Numbered from the stretch's first letter, positions 1 to 7,080 are shown. The stretch: DNA of 16,274 bases from Bacteroidales bacterium UBA6207 (GCA_002421995.1 DISP01000101.1:1-16274); one strand, 5' to 3'. The notes: generated by a model not told the origin, from the letters alone. Translations and numbers: made by a program.

Positions 1-22
1 CCGAAGTTTCGGGACAAAGTTT
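1..22. repeat. REP-like palindromic repeat, left copy (cut by window edge)
   Basis: The first 22 bases match positions 14108-14129 with two mismatches. The core is an imperfect palindrome, CCGAA-GT-TTCGG, that could form a small hairpin. The two copies lie on either side of the defence island. This is more likely a dispersed intergenic palindrome than an attachment site, because the match is short and the flanking bases differ. Confidence 0.4.
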
Positions 23-189
23 AAAATTCAAAGAACAGAGGTTTGGGGGGTTTTGTGATTCTGATGCAGATTATTCTGTTTCTTCAGAATACCTTGTTCC
101 CAAGGCATCTTGTGGGTTTTCATTGTATCATTCAACTTTACGCTTAAAAATTGGAGATTAGGAACAAAGTCGCAGACCGCCACCGGAAG

Positions 190-452
190 ATGATGGCAAT
201 GGTTGAAGAATGGCAAAAGAGCGGGCTTCGCAGAAAGCATTCACTCAGGCACATCTGATCAAACTTTTTTCATTTCGGTATTGGATTCGGAAACAGCTTG
301 AAGCCCAAAAACAAGAGGGCAATGGTTCATTTTTGCAGAATGGTCCATCAGAAAGTATTTCGGGCATGATCATCCGTTTCCACGGTGTTTTCTTCGTACT
401 TTGTTCGATGCAGCTATACCCATTCTATACCCCTTATTCGAAGCTTCTTCGA
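190..452 (+). pseudogene. Decayed IS66-type orfA (accessory protein) remnant
   Basis: From ATG 190 the frame reads MMAMVEEWQKSGL, then stops at 256-258. Near 226-229 the plausible continuation moves to another frame and reads SQKAFTQAHLIKLFSFRYWI. Joined, these resemble the N-terminal HTH-like part of IS66-family accessory OrfA proteins, where a W-Q-x-S-G-L-S-x-x-A-F segment and an F-x-Y-W segment are typical. One missing T would explain the frame change. The frame after the break stays open to 509, but beyond about residue 50 it no longer looks like the family. A last in-frame-like piece, LIRSFFDQGV, lies in yet another frame near 424-456. No OrfB or transposase gene and no clear IS ends are visible, so this is a dead fragment. 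Family recognition comes from memory of the motif pattern. Confidence 0.5.
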
Positions 453-509
453 TCAGGGAGTATAGATAGTATAAAGAAAATACGAAGGAGAAGTATAGAA
501 AGGGTATAG
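414..509. repeat. Long inverted repeat downstream of the dnd-like operon
   Basis: Positions 414-430 (CTATACCCATTCTATAC) and 493-509 (GTATAGAAAGGGTATAG) are reverse complements with one mismatch over 17 bp. They are separated by 62 bp. The TTCG core continues the pairing further in (437-440 against 484-487). Inside the loop, 438-443 and 447-452 form a perfect 6-bp stem with a 3-nt loop. The structure ends 4 bp from the stop codon of the ATPase gene at 513, so it could act as a transcription end or RNA-stabilising hairpin. It could also be the end of a miniature mobile element. Confidence 0.55.
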
Positions 510-512
510 AGC

Positions 513-2108
513 CTAAATCAAATGCCTCACCCTAATCTTTTTGTATTTTTTGCCCATGCCGAGGGTGATGGCGGTGGGGTTTTTGATGATGAGTTCGCCA
601 AGTTGGAGGCCTGCTATGGCTTGCTTTATTTCGTTGAATTCCTGGCCTGATACGCCGAAGAGGTCTCTGATGACGCCGTCGTTGATGGATTGCTGCTTCA
701 TGATCAACGGGTATTGGGCGTTGGCATAGAAATCGAAATGTTCGCTTTTGAAGCTGTCCATGTTTTGGGTGGCAAGGATGATGCTTAGCCCTTTGTTTCG
801 TCCTACAGCAATGAGGTTGTTCAGGGGTTTGTTGTCGAAGCCCAGCATATAGTGTGCTTCGTCGATGATGGTGAAGTGACGTATTTCAACACATTCGCTG
901 TCAACACTTTGCTTGCTTAGCTTCTCGTAGAGGATGTTGAGTTTTGAGATGATGAAGTAAACAATGGCTTTGGCAATGACTCCATCCTTGGGGAAAGCAT
1001 CCATTTTGACGATGTAACTTTCCTTGATCAGATCAATTTTATCTTCGGTGTCGAAGAGATTGGTGCGGATCAGTTGCTTGAGGACGGATTTGATGCTGTC
1101 GTCTTTTTCCCTGTCGCGCTCGGGCTGCATCCTTGTGTACTCAGCGAGTATGAGGGCAAAGGTAACGGGCTTGTTGTAGCTCTGCCTGTAGGCATTGATG
1201 ATGGCTTCGGAGAGCCTGTTGTTCATATTGGCACTGATGCGGGTGTTGTCGATAGCGCATAAGGCATTGGACATCTCCGTTGAATAGAGGTTAATTTCGT
1301 TTTGGGCTTTACCGGTGAAGTCTTTGAAAGGCGTGAAGGGGAGGGGCTGCACCACAGGGTCTAGAATGGCGGTACGGTCCACCTCAAAGAGGCTGAGCCA
1401 GTTGTTGTTCATCGGGTCGGAGAACTCGCCTTTATAGTCGAAGAGGAAGAAATTAACCGGGAAGGCAGTCTCAATGGATATTTGCCGAATTTCGTTGATG
1501 ATAACGGCAATAAGATTTGATTTGCCTGAACCGGTTGTACCGGCAATGAGCATCTGTGTATTTGGGATGTTCCGGCCATTGAGGTTGAGTAAGGCAGGGA
1601 TATCGTCTTCGTAAGTTCCTATGTTTAGATTGAGGGAAGGAATAGCGCCCGACGACCAGCTTCCGGATATATCAGCAGCATAGTTAAGCCACTCGTCCAA
1701 AAGTTCTTGTTTCTCAATAATTTTGCTTCCACGCAGGATTTCGTGGCTGATGATTTTGCTTTTGAGCACCGTGTTATCCCAATCAATATCAAGGTCGTTG
1801 TACCTGATTTTCAACAAGGCAGAATAGAGCGGACTGAGGTTGTGTAATGTGAAAAGTGTTTCAAAAATGCGGTTGCTGTTTTTTGAAAGCTGAACCTGTT
1901 CCACCAGTTCGAGCTGTCTTTTTTCTTTCGATGAGAGGCCGGCGAGCAAGCAGATGCGCATGATTTTGTTGCCGGAGATGTTGACAGACTTTTTATTGTT
2001 GAGGTATTTTTTGAGGCTCAGTTTTGACTCAATTGACTTTCGGGCATCCTGGAGTTCTTCGAGCAGGCCTTCGGCTTGCCGGATGTTTTGGAGGTTGATG
2101 GTGCTCAT
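513..2108 (-). CDS. DndE-like domain fused to HerA/FtsK-like ATPase
   Basis: This 531-residue protein has two parts. Residues about 25-145 are helical and resemble DndE, the small DNA-binding protein of phosphorothioate (Dnd) systems. Residues about 160-531 form a HerA/DUF87-type motor ATPase. Walker A is GTTGSGKS at 190-197, Walker B is FTIIDEAH at 412-419, and an ILATQN segment follows near 440. Stand-alone DndE proteins are only about 110-130 residues. The C-terminal part recalls the HerA-like ATPase module of the restriction protein DptH/DndH. The start codon overlaps the stop of the preceding gene (ATGA), so the two are translationally coupled. It is the last gene of the operon. The ATPase call is firm. 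The DndE assignment of the N-terminus rests on pattern similarity and on the DndD-like neighbour. Confidence 0.75.
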   Translation of the reverse strand: MSTINLQNIRQAEGLLEELQDARKSIESKLSLKKYLNNKKSVNISGNKIMRICLLAGLSSKEKRQLELVEQVQLSKNSNRIFETLFTLHNLSPLYSALLKIRYNDLDIDWDNTVLKSKIISHEILRGSKIIEKQELLDEWLNYAADISGSWSSGAIPSLNLNIGTYEDDIPALLNLNGRNIPNTQMLIAGTTGSGKSNLIAVIINEIRQISIETAFPVNFFLFDYKGEFSDPMNNNWLSLFEVDRTAILDPVVQPLPFTPFKDFTGKAQNEINLYSTEMSNALCAIDNTRISANMNNRLSEAIINAYRQSYNKPVTFALILAEYTRMQPERDREKDDSIKSVLKQLIRTNLFDTEDKIDLIKESYIVKMDAFPKDGVIAKAIVYFIISKLNILYEKLSKQSVDSECVEIRHFTIIDEAHYMLGFDNKPLNNLIAVGRNKGLSIILATQNMDSFKSEHFDFYANAQYPLIMKQQSINDGVIRDLFGVSGQEFNEIKQAIAGLQLGELIIKNPTAITLGMGKKYKKIRVRHLI

Positions 2109-3103
2109 GATTCATGGTTTAAGGTGAGGCCAAAATATCCCTTTTCAATGGTTGTGAGCTGATGCTCCCTGTCGCGGATGAGGGTATAGGTTTTTGAAAG
2201 AAAAGGTTCGATGCGGGGGTAATCCTTTTCGGTGCGTATTTCGCTGTCGGAGCTGAGTAAGATTGTTTGCTCCGAAAGTTCGGGGAAATAGTTTTCCAGC
2301 ACGGTGAGTCTGCTTTCTTCGTCGAGCACACCCATCACGGTGTCGATCATCACCGGCGGGTCGTAATCGCCAAATTCGTGTAAAGCTTTGAGCAATACCT
2401 GCACAACCACCTGTTTGGATGCGGCATTCAGTTGATTGAGGTAGATTTCGTTGCCGGCTTTGTGGTAAATTTTAAAGGTGAGGTTGGCGAGGTTTTCCGA
2501 CAGTTCAACCTTAGAGATGACATCCTTGTAGGCAGCAAGGTTGATATTCAGATCTTGTTTCATTTTTTGTTCGATCTGGGTTTTTTTGACCATGAGCAGG
2601 CGGTTGGCCAGCTGTTGGAAGAAGGCTTTGAGTTTGCCGAGGGCTTCGTAACGAGGATCGGGTTCCTGGTTGGTTTGAATGTCGAACTGATGCAGGCTTT
2701 TGTCGATTTTTGTTATTTCGGCTGATTTTTCTGCGATCAGAATTTCCAGCTTCTTGATGGTATTTTCATTTTCCTCATAGGTTTTCAGGAGCGTATAATC
2801 GCGGCCGGAGATTTGTGCCTTCATTTGATCGATCTGCTTGTTCATGCCAGGCACCTGGGCAATGGAAATATCCAATTCAGCCTGCTGCTGGTGGATGGCA
2901 GGCCAGGAGTTTGTGGCGCGCACATTGAGCAGGTTTTCTAGTGCTTTAACTTCCGAGAATTCGAGGTAAGCGTAGGCTTCCTTTTCATCCGTTTTGTTGG
3001 CATTGGCGATAACAAAATCAATGACTTCAGCAATAGAAAGGCTGGTGGTGGTTATTTTATTGTTGCTCAGGTATTTTATCACGAGTTCGGTGATGGCCCG
3101 CAC
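2105..3103 (-). pseudogene. dndD: DndD-like ATPase, C-terminal half (split by frameshift)
   Basis: This frame supplies the second half of an SMC/SbcC-type ATPase of the DndD family. The listed start is a GTG inside the joined reading. The frame continues open upstream as KTLVNPEQV, which follows naturally from the first half. Residues about 75-140 and 170-200 are coiled-coil-like. The ABC signature-like LNAASKQ is near 225-231, Walker B PPVMID is near 249-254, and the D-loop LDEESR is near 260-265. The MID-T pattern in Walker B, with Thr rather than Glu after Asp, fits the IDTP-type motif I associate with DndD. Without the first half this piece lacks Walker A and cannot bind ATP alone. Its stop overlaps the next start by 4 nt. 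If the frameshift is a sequencing artefact or is bypassed by ribosomal slippage, the product is one protein of roughly 660-670 residues. Confidence 0.75.
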
Positions 3104-4110
3104 CTGTTCGGGGTTGACGAGGGTTTTTCCTGCTGTTCGCGCTGACGGCGTTCTTTCAAAATCAGCATGATCTCAGATCGCAAGGTTTCGCGCAGCTTGG
3201 GTAGAATCACATTCAACTCAATTTCTTTGATGAAGGTATCCACCGTTTCGGCATACTGTAGCTCTTTTTTATTGATGTTGCTGATTTGTTCCGACAGCTG
3301 ATCGATTTTATTTTTGATCGTTGTTTCCTGACCCAGTCCACTTTTGAGGGCATCATAGAGTTCTTTATTGGCGACGGAATAGTTGAGTGCGTCCTGCAAC
3401 TGGATTTTCAGCGATTCGGTTTCGCCTTCCAAGGCCTTTCTTTTGGCTACCAGGCCGAGGTATTCCTTTTTTTCGTTTTCGACCTGCAGGCGTTGGGCGG
3501 TATAGGCACGATGCAGGTTTTCGGCACTCTTTGCCAGCGCCATGTATTTGTTGAAGCCCATCACGTTTTCGATGTTCTCGCGTATCACACGGTTCAACTG
3601 ATCCTCTTTGAGCAGCTTGCCGGCTTCCATGGCATCAAATAAAAAATAGCGGCTGAGTTCCTGTGGCAGGTTGGCTTTTATAATCTTGGCAACTTCGGCC
3701 TCCTGTGTGGCCCGCTGGGCAGGAGGCGTGGCTGTTCCGTACTGGAAGATGGTTCCGTTCATGTTCAGTTTAACGCTTTCGACCGGGAGACCGGAAGGGT
3801 TGAGGACATATTGCCGCGTTAGTACATACTGCTGTTCCTCGTTGAGCACCAGGCCGGAAAAATACAGTTCCAGCATGATTTTCTTCTCCTCCCAGGCGAG
3901 CGCACCCGCATTGAGCATTTCATGAAAATGACCGGCAGAATGAATATTCAATCCATACAATGCACCATAGACAGCCTCGAAGAGGGTTGTTTTTCCGCCG
4001 CCGTTTGCTCCACCGATCAGGATGATTGGTTTGTCAGGCTCCACTGAAATGTCGAGGTCGAGGTTCAGGTAAGTCTTGAAATTTTTTGCTTTGATACGTT
4101 TGATGATCAT
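3079..4110 (-). pseudogene. dndD: DndD-like ATPase, N-terminal half (split by frameshift)
   Basis: DndD is the SMC-like ATPase of DNA phosphorothioation systems. It is thought to supply ATP-driven DNA handling for sulfur incorporation. This half starts MIIKRIKAKNFKTY and has Walker A GGANGGGKTT at 33-42, followed by the FEAVYGALYGL helix typical of RecN/SbcC/DndD heads. A coiled coil begins at about residue 195. The last 16 residues, from KPSSTPNRC on, are Pro/Ser-rich and unlike the rest. They are read in the wrong frame after a run of five A residues (plus-strand T 3124-3128). One extra A would join this frame directly to the downstream half. Its start overlaps the stop of the small upstream gene (ATGA), so expression is coupled. 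No dndC or dndB gene is present in the window. Confident as an SMC-type ATPase; the DndD name is supported by the neighbouring DndE-like protein. Confidence 0.75.
3124..3128 (-). other. Frameshift site in dndD-like gene (A5 run)
   Basis: On the minus strand the codons run cag gaa aaa ccc. The following frame has a stop 14 codons later, while the -1 frame continues for more than 330 codons with the missing half of the ATPase. A one-base loss in the A run, a homopolymer read error, or -1 slippage of tRNA-Lys on the A run would each fit. The P-site codon GAA re-pairs poorly after a -1 slip, so a strong programmed slippery site is not evident. Confidence 0.7.
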
Positions 4111-4370
4111 GGTCTGGGAATTTGTAACAATGCTTTTTCAATCACTTTCTCCACGTTTTTTTCATCCATTTCCTGATTACGGATTTTTTTTTCATGAAAC
4201 TCTTTGATCAGGTGTTCTTTCACCCAATCGAACTCCAGATCGTGTTCGATGCAGAGTGCTTCCATCATCCCCATATCTTCCTTTCGGATGCCATAGTGCA
4301 GAAATGATGTGTCCAATCCTTTTTTTGCCATGTGGTTAATTGTTATGAAGTTACTCGCTTTTTTGCTCAT
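4107..4370 (-). CDS. Small Dnd-operon-associated protein (unknown function)
   Basis: A short, charged, helical protein rich in Glu and Lys, with no transmembrane or catalytic motif visible. Small proteins of this kind are seen in Bacteroidota DNA-modification clusters just before DndD. Its role is unknown. Two starts compete. ATG 4370 (MSKKASNFI, 87 residues) has an AGAGG a few bases upstream. ATG 4331 (MAKKGLDTS, 74 residues) is the point where the 42-bp direct repeat begins. In the second copy of that repeat, ATG 6139 sits 4 nt after the abi_2 stop, which argues that MAKKG is the ancestral start and that the 13 extra residues were gained at the junction. The stop overlaps the DndD-like start by 4 nt. 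Confidence 0.7.
   Translation of the reverse strand: MSKKASNFITINHMAKKGLDTSFLHYGIRKEDMGMMEALCIEHDLEFDWVKEHLIKEFHEKKIRNQEMDEKNVEKVIEKALLQIPRP
4290..4331. repeat. 42-bp direct repeat, copy inside small gene
   Basis: This perfect 42-base match to 6098-6139 covers the first 14 codons (MAKKGLDTSFLHYG) of the small gene on the minus strand. Homology to the other copy ends abruptly on both sides. The two copies bracket the toxin-antitoxin module and the res-like tail. Confidence 0.9.
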
Positions 4371-4443
4371 AGTTACCTCTTTGTTTTTTGGTGAGATCAC
4401 CCAAGAGGCTTCAATATGAGCCTGATTTTAAATTGAATAGCTA

Positions 4444-5442
4444 TTAGATCAAATCAAAACTGTATTTGTAGTCAATAATCCTTTTTTCTTTTTCATTTTC
4501 AATCCAGGCTTTTTCACGATGACTCATTTCAATTATTTCAGTTGTTGAAGTTTTTTTGAAACGTTCAGCTACCGCTTCCAAGGTTTCTAATTCCAATTCA
4601 TTAAATAGCTTCGGGTTGAATTTTCGGTTTGCATTTGGCTTAAATTGCTCACCAATATTGCCATCAGGGAAGTTAGTATAGTACACATCTACATCATCAT
4701 TATTGGCAAGATATTCGAAGATACTTTGAAACTTATAGGGCACAGGACCCAAAGAAATTGCCTGGTATTGAATCCCACTTATTGAATAAATTGTATTACG
4801 GAACATGCCAAAATCAGCGTAGAAAAGAAGTTTATTCAGTTTGGTTTTCCAGGGTTGAAGCCTTTCGGTAAAAAATACTACCATTTCTGCAAATTTTGCC
4901 AGATCGGGTTGCATGTAGCCTGTAAACGAATTTACTGCCTTTTGATCAATGAGGTAACCTTCAATCTCAAGTTGTTGTTTTAAATGATTTTGTTCCTGAA
5001 TAATTGAATCCAATTTGCGAAATATCTTATTCTTTGCATTGCCATCATAGGCATTACTCAGCGTGAGCAGTTTTTTGAATTCATGGGCATCATCTGCTAA
5101 TTGAATTAAACGCGCGTTGGATTGACTTGGTACTTCGCCAGCTTCATAATTTCGGTAACTATTGGCACCAAAACCCAGCACTTCCGACATTTTGGAAACC
5201 GGAATATCGTATTTTTCCCTTATTGATTTAATTTTATGAGGAAAAGGCAAATTAAATTTAACCCTGTATTGATTGTATAGCTGATTCATGTTTAAATTGT
5301 CCAACTGTTCGGAGGTGAAAGTTTCACCACTTTCGGTGCAGGCATAATAATGATACACTATCTCAAACTCCTCTTTGCGGAAGGTTAACTTCCTGTTCTC
5401 TCTTGCGAGAACCATTTCTTTACCTGTTACTGGGCTTTTCAT
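4444..5442 (-). CDS. HTH-Panacea (SocA/DUF4065) antitoxin with MqsA-like N-terminus
   Basis: Predicted antitoxin partner of the toxin gene 8 nt upstream. It has three parts. Residues 1-45 resemble the MqsA zinc-binding domain (MK-S-PV-T start, YACTES segment). Residues about 65-120 are an Xre-type HTH (IREKYDIPVSKMSEVLGFG, then NYEAGEVPS). Residues about 165-325 are a Panacea/DUF4065 domain with the hallmark segments LNKLLFYADF and SLGPVPYKF. Panacea is a promiscuous antitoxin domain known to neutralise unrelated toxins. Of the four zinc-ligand cysteines of MqsA, only one (C35) seems kept; positions 3, 6 and 38 are Ser, Thr and Ser, so zinc binding is probably lost. The HTH suggests autorepression. 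Toxin-first gene order matches mqsRA. At 332 residues it is far longer than MqsA (about 130) because of the added domain. Confidence 0.8.
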   Translation of the reverse strand: MKSPVTGKEMVLARENRKLTFRKEEFEIVYHYYACTESGETFTSEQLDNLNMNQLYNQYRVKFNLPFPHKIKSIREKYDIPVSKMSEVLGFGANSYRNYEAGEVPSQSNARLIQLADDAHEFKKLLTLSNAYDGNAKNKIFRKLDSIIQEQNHLKQQLEIEGYLIDQKAVNSFTGYMQPDLAKFAEMVVFFTERLQPWKTKLNKLLFYADFGMFRNTIYSISGIQYQAISLGPVPYKFQSIFEYLANNDDVDVYYTNFPDGNIGEQFKPNANRKFNPKLFNELELETLEAVAERFKKTSTTEIIEMSHREKAWIENEKEKRIIDYKYSFDLI

Positions 5443-5450
5443 AGCATTTA

Positions 5451-5798
5451 TTATTTAAGCGGATAAATTAAAACATGTTCGGCAATGTGGAATGATATGC
5501 AGATGACACTGGTACCCGGAAAACCCATCGTTATTTTGATATAAACCTGATGACCTTTGACCTCTTTACCAAACACCCACATATCGCTTCCTCCGTAAAG
5601 TATTTCTTTTGTAGGCCCTTCGCAATAATCGAGCGGTTTCAAATTTTCCAGTACTTTGGTTCTTTCAACCGGACGCAATTCGATATCGGTCAAAGCCTGT
5701 GCATTCTTTCCCCTGTCGTCGCGAAATAATACATTCCAAATTTTCATTTTTGTATGGAAATCTTCCAAAAAAGCTTCTACTTCACGTTGTGTTGCCAT
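5451..5798 (-). CDS. MqsR-like toxin of a toxin-antitoxin pair
   Basis: A 115-residue protein that I read as a toxin of the MqsR/RelE-like mRNA interferase fold. Its C-terminal half shows MWVFGKEVKGHQVYIKITM followed by ICISFH. This resembles the IW...VY-x-K-I-T...V-S-F core of MqsR, including the Tyr of the QVYLKIT segment. MqsR cleaves mRNA, mainly at GC-containing sites in E. coli. The specificity here is unknown. The toxin precedes an HTH-Panacea antitoxin by 8 nt, so the pair is co-transcribed. Upstream there is an imperfect -7 box (TATCTTTA, 5818-5811 on the minus strand) without a clear -33 TTG, and a palindrome at 5884-5908 that could be the antitoxin operator. The toxin family assignment is moderate. 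The role as toxin rests largely on the partner. Confidence 0.65.
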   Translation of the reverse strand: MATQREVEAFLEDFHTKMKIWNVLFRDDRGKNAQALTDIELRPVERTKVLENLKPLDYCEGPTKEILYGGSDMWVFGKEVKGHQVYIKITMGFPGTSVICISFHIAEHVLIYPLK

Positions 5799-5883
5799 TA
5801 ATCAAGGGTGTAAAGATATGATAAATTGTATTGATTCATACTATAAAGTGAAATTAATTGAATATTTTAACATAAAATAAACT

Positions 5884-5908
5884 TTAAAGTACATTTCAAT
5901 GTATTTAA
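5884..5908. promoter_or_regulatory. Candidate operator palindrome upstream of toxin-antitoxin pair
   Basis: TTAAA-g-TACATT-tc-AATGTA-TTTAA is a near-perfect palindrome: two 6-bp inner arms and two 5-bp outer arms, with one unpaired G. It lies about 90-110 bp upstream of the toxin start. The antitoxin carries an Xre-type HTH domain, so this is a reasonable autorepression site, but the region is very AT-rich and chance is possible. Confidence 0.4.
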
Positions 5909-5940
5909 TGTAAAAAATGCAGGTGAAAATGTGCCATGAT

Positions 5941-6102
5941 TTAGTTGTTATTAATTGCTGCCGGATCGAATAAATCCCAGCCTGTAAAATCATTGGGGTC
6001 ACCGAAAAAAACTATGTACTCATTTGAAATTTGATGTAGAAGATGGTAGTATGAATTCATCTGGTTCGTTATTAGCTTGTATTCTGTTTTAAAGGGCGCC
6101 AT
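5941..6102 (-). pseudogene. Chimeric remnant ending in a type III Res-like tail
   Basis: A 53-codon open frame whose start ATG lies within the 42-bp repeat, read in a different frame from the small gene. Its last residues, NDFTGWDLFDPAAI, match the end of the Res protein encoded at 7218-9566 (NDLTGWDFFDPAGF). At DNA level 5958-5996 matches 7238-7276 at 35 of 39 positions. The preceding 35 or so residues (starting MAPFKTEYK) match nothing I recognise. It is probably the last piece of a second, diverged type III res gene, left by recombination. It is unlikely to be expressed as a functional protein. Confidence 0.55.
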
Positions 6103-6139
6103 AGTGCAGAAATGATGTGTCCAATCCTTTTTTTGCCAT
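6098..6139. repeat. 42-bp direct repeat, orphan copy after abi_2
   Basis: This is identical to 4290-4331. On the minus strand it starts with an ATG 4 nt after the abi_2 stop codon. It encodes MAKKGLDTSFLHYG and then runs into unrelated DNA (next codons GCC CTT TAA), so only 14 codons of the small gene remain. Confidence 0.9.
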
Positions 6140-6143
6140 TGTT

Positions 6144-7052
6144 TTATGATTTAATATCCTTCCAAAGCTTTTCATCTTTCCAGTTCTCAGGAAAGCCCAT
6201 GTCATTTGCTTGATTTAACGGACATTCATCCATTAACTTTTTAAAATGTGTACTAAAGTCAGATCCGGGGCTGATACCTTTTAAAAGGTATTGCATACAG
6301 CTGAGGGATGCATAAAGTTTATTTGTGTGGATGCGGGTGTTTGAAAGAAAAGGTGCTGATGTATGATCAGGCATTCTCGGTTCAACAACGAACCTACGGT
6401 TCCAGATTCTTCCATGATGAGCACAGATGTTTCGAAGGTTGGAAAAAACATGCATCCAGTTTTCGAGAAATTCTTCACGCGGTAAGCCAAACTCTCTCGC
6501 AATTTGCCGTTTGGTTTCAGAACGGGAGAAATTCTTATAGATCTGGCTTAACAAACCCATACTCACCACTTCGAGACTCATCCAGGCAGGAGGGTTTGGA
6601 GGGTCATTGTATTTTGAAAAATAATGCTGAATAAAATCCTCCGTTGATCTTTTTATTTCCTCCTGAAGCTTCGATCTGTCGGTCTGAAACTTAGGTTGAT
6701 TTCTGGATAAGGCAGAGTTTTCGTGGAAATGACTCCCATGACTTATTGCATAAAAGTAGATGATTTTTGTGCGGAGGGCTATCTCTATTTTCTCCAGGGC
6801 ATTAAAAATCAACAATCGTAATCGGCGGTCAAAAACGTACAGATCAACAATTTCCTCAAAGTTTATTTCCTTAATAAACGGGTGATCCGGATTGTTGTTG
6901 TCCTGAAAAGGATAGGTATAAGCCCTTAAACGGTAATAGCTGATGTTAGAAAGATAATGTGCGGCCTGCTTTTCGTTGCCGAATTGAAGCCCCCTTTTTT
7001 TCAGTATTTCGATTTGGGTAGTAAAAGGAAGTGGTGCTTTTGAGTATTTCAT
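6144..7052 (-). CDS. abiF: Abi_2 (AbiD/AbiF family) HEPN abortive-infection protein
   Basis: A 302-residue Abi_2 protein, close to the usual family length of about 300. The N-terminal AHYLSNISYYRLRAYTYPF segment and the IEIALRTKI segment (89-97) are family hallmarks. The HEPN RNase motif is R207-NICA-H212, within NLRNICAHHGRIWNRR. Members of this family arrest phage-infected cells, and the HEPN motif points to RNA cleavage. AbiF-type proteins have been linked to upstream structured RNAs and to the origin of Cas13. It has its own promoter (TTG-N19-TATCTTTG, 7173-7144) and a leader of about 85 nt with two hairpins. The second hairpin covers the start codon. The stop is followed 4 nt later by the orphan start of the small gene, which suggests that abi_2 once preceded small-dndD-dndE directly. 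AbiD and AbiF are hard to separate by eye. Confidence 0.85.
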   Translation of the reverse strand: MKYSKAPLPFTTQIEILKKRGLQFGNEKQAAHYLSNISYYRLRAYTYPFQDNNNPDHPFIKEINFEEIVDLYVFDRRLRLLIFNALEKIEIALRTKIIYFYAISHGSHFHENSALSRNQPKFQTDRSKLQEEIKRSTEDFIQHYFSKYNDPPNPPAWMSLEVVSMGLLSQIYKNFSRSETKRQIAREFGLPREEFLENWMHVFSNLRNICAHHGRIWNRRFVVEPRMPDHTSAPFLSNTRIHTNKLYASLSCMQYLLKGISPGSDFSTHFKKLMDECPLNQANDMGFPENWKDEKLWKDIKS

Positions 7053-7080
7053 GCCGGCACTCCTTTCATGTCAACGGCAT
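7051..7080 (-). promoter_or_regulatory. Hairpin enclosing RBS and start codon of abi_2
   Basis: On the minus strand ATGCCG (7080-7075) pairs with CGGCAT (7056-7051). The loop of 18 nt carries the Shine-Dalgarno AAAGGAG. The first two bases of the abi_2 start codon are part of the 3' arm. Folding would hide the initiation site, which suggests translational control of a toxic product. Confidence 0.55.

Noticed and set aside
210..509. A functional 99-residue protein from ATG 210
   Set aside because: The start is internal to a tryptophan-led IS66 OrfA motif read in another frame, and the C-terminal third runs through the long inverted repeat. It fits a frameshifted remnant better.
4401..4443. 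Terminator between antitoxin and small gene
   Set aside because: A short AGGCT/AGCCT stem with a bulge exists at about 4405-4425, but no T-run follows it on the minus strand, so it does not look like an intrinsic terminator.
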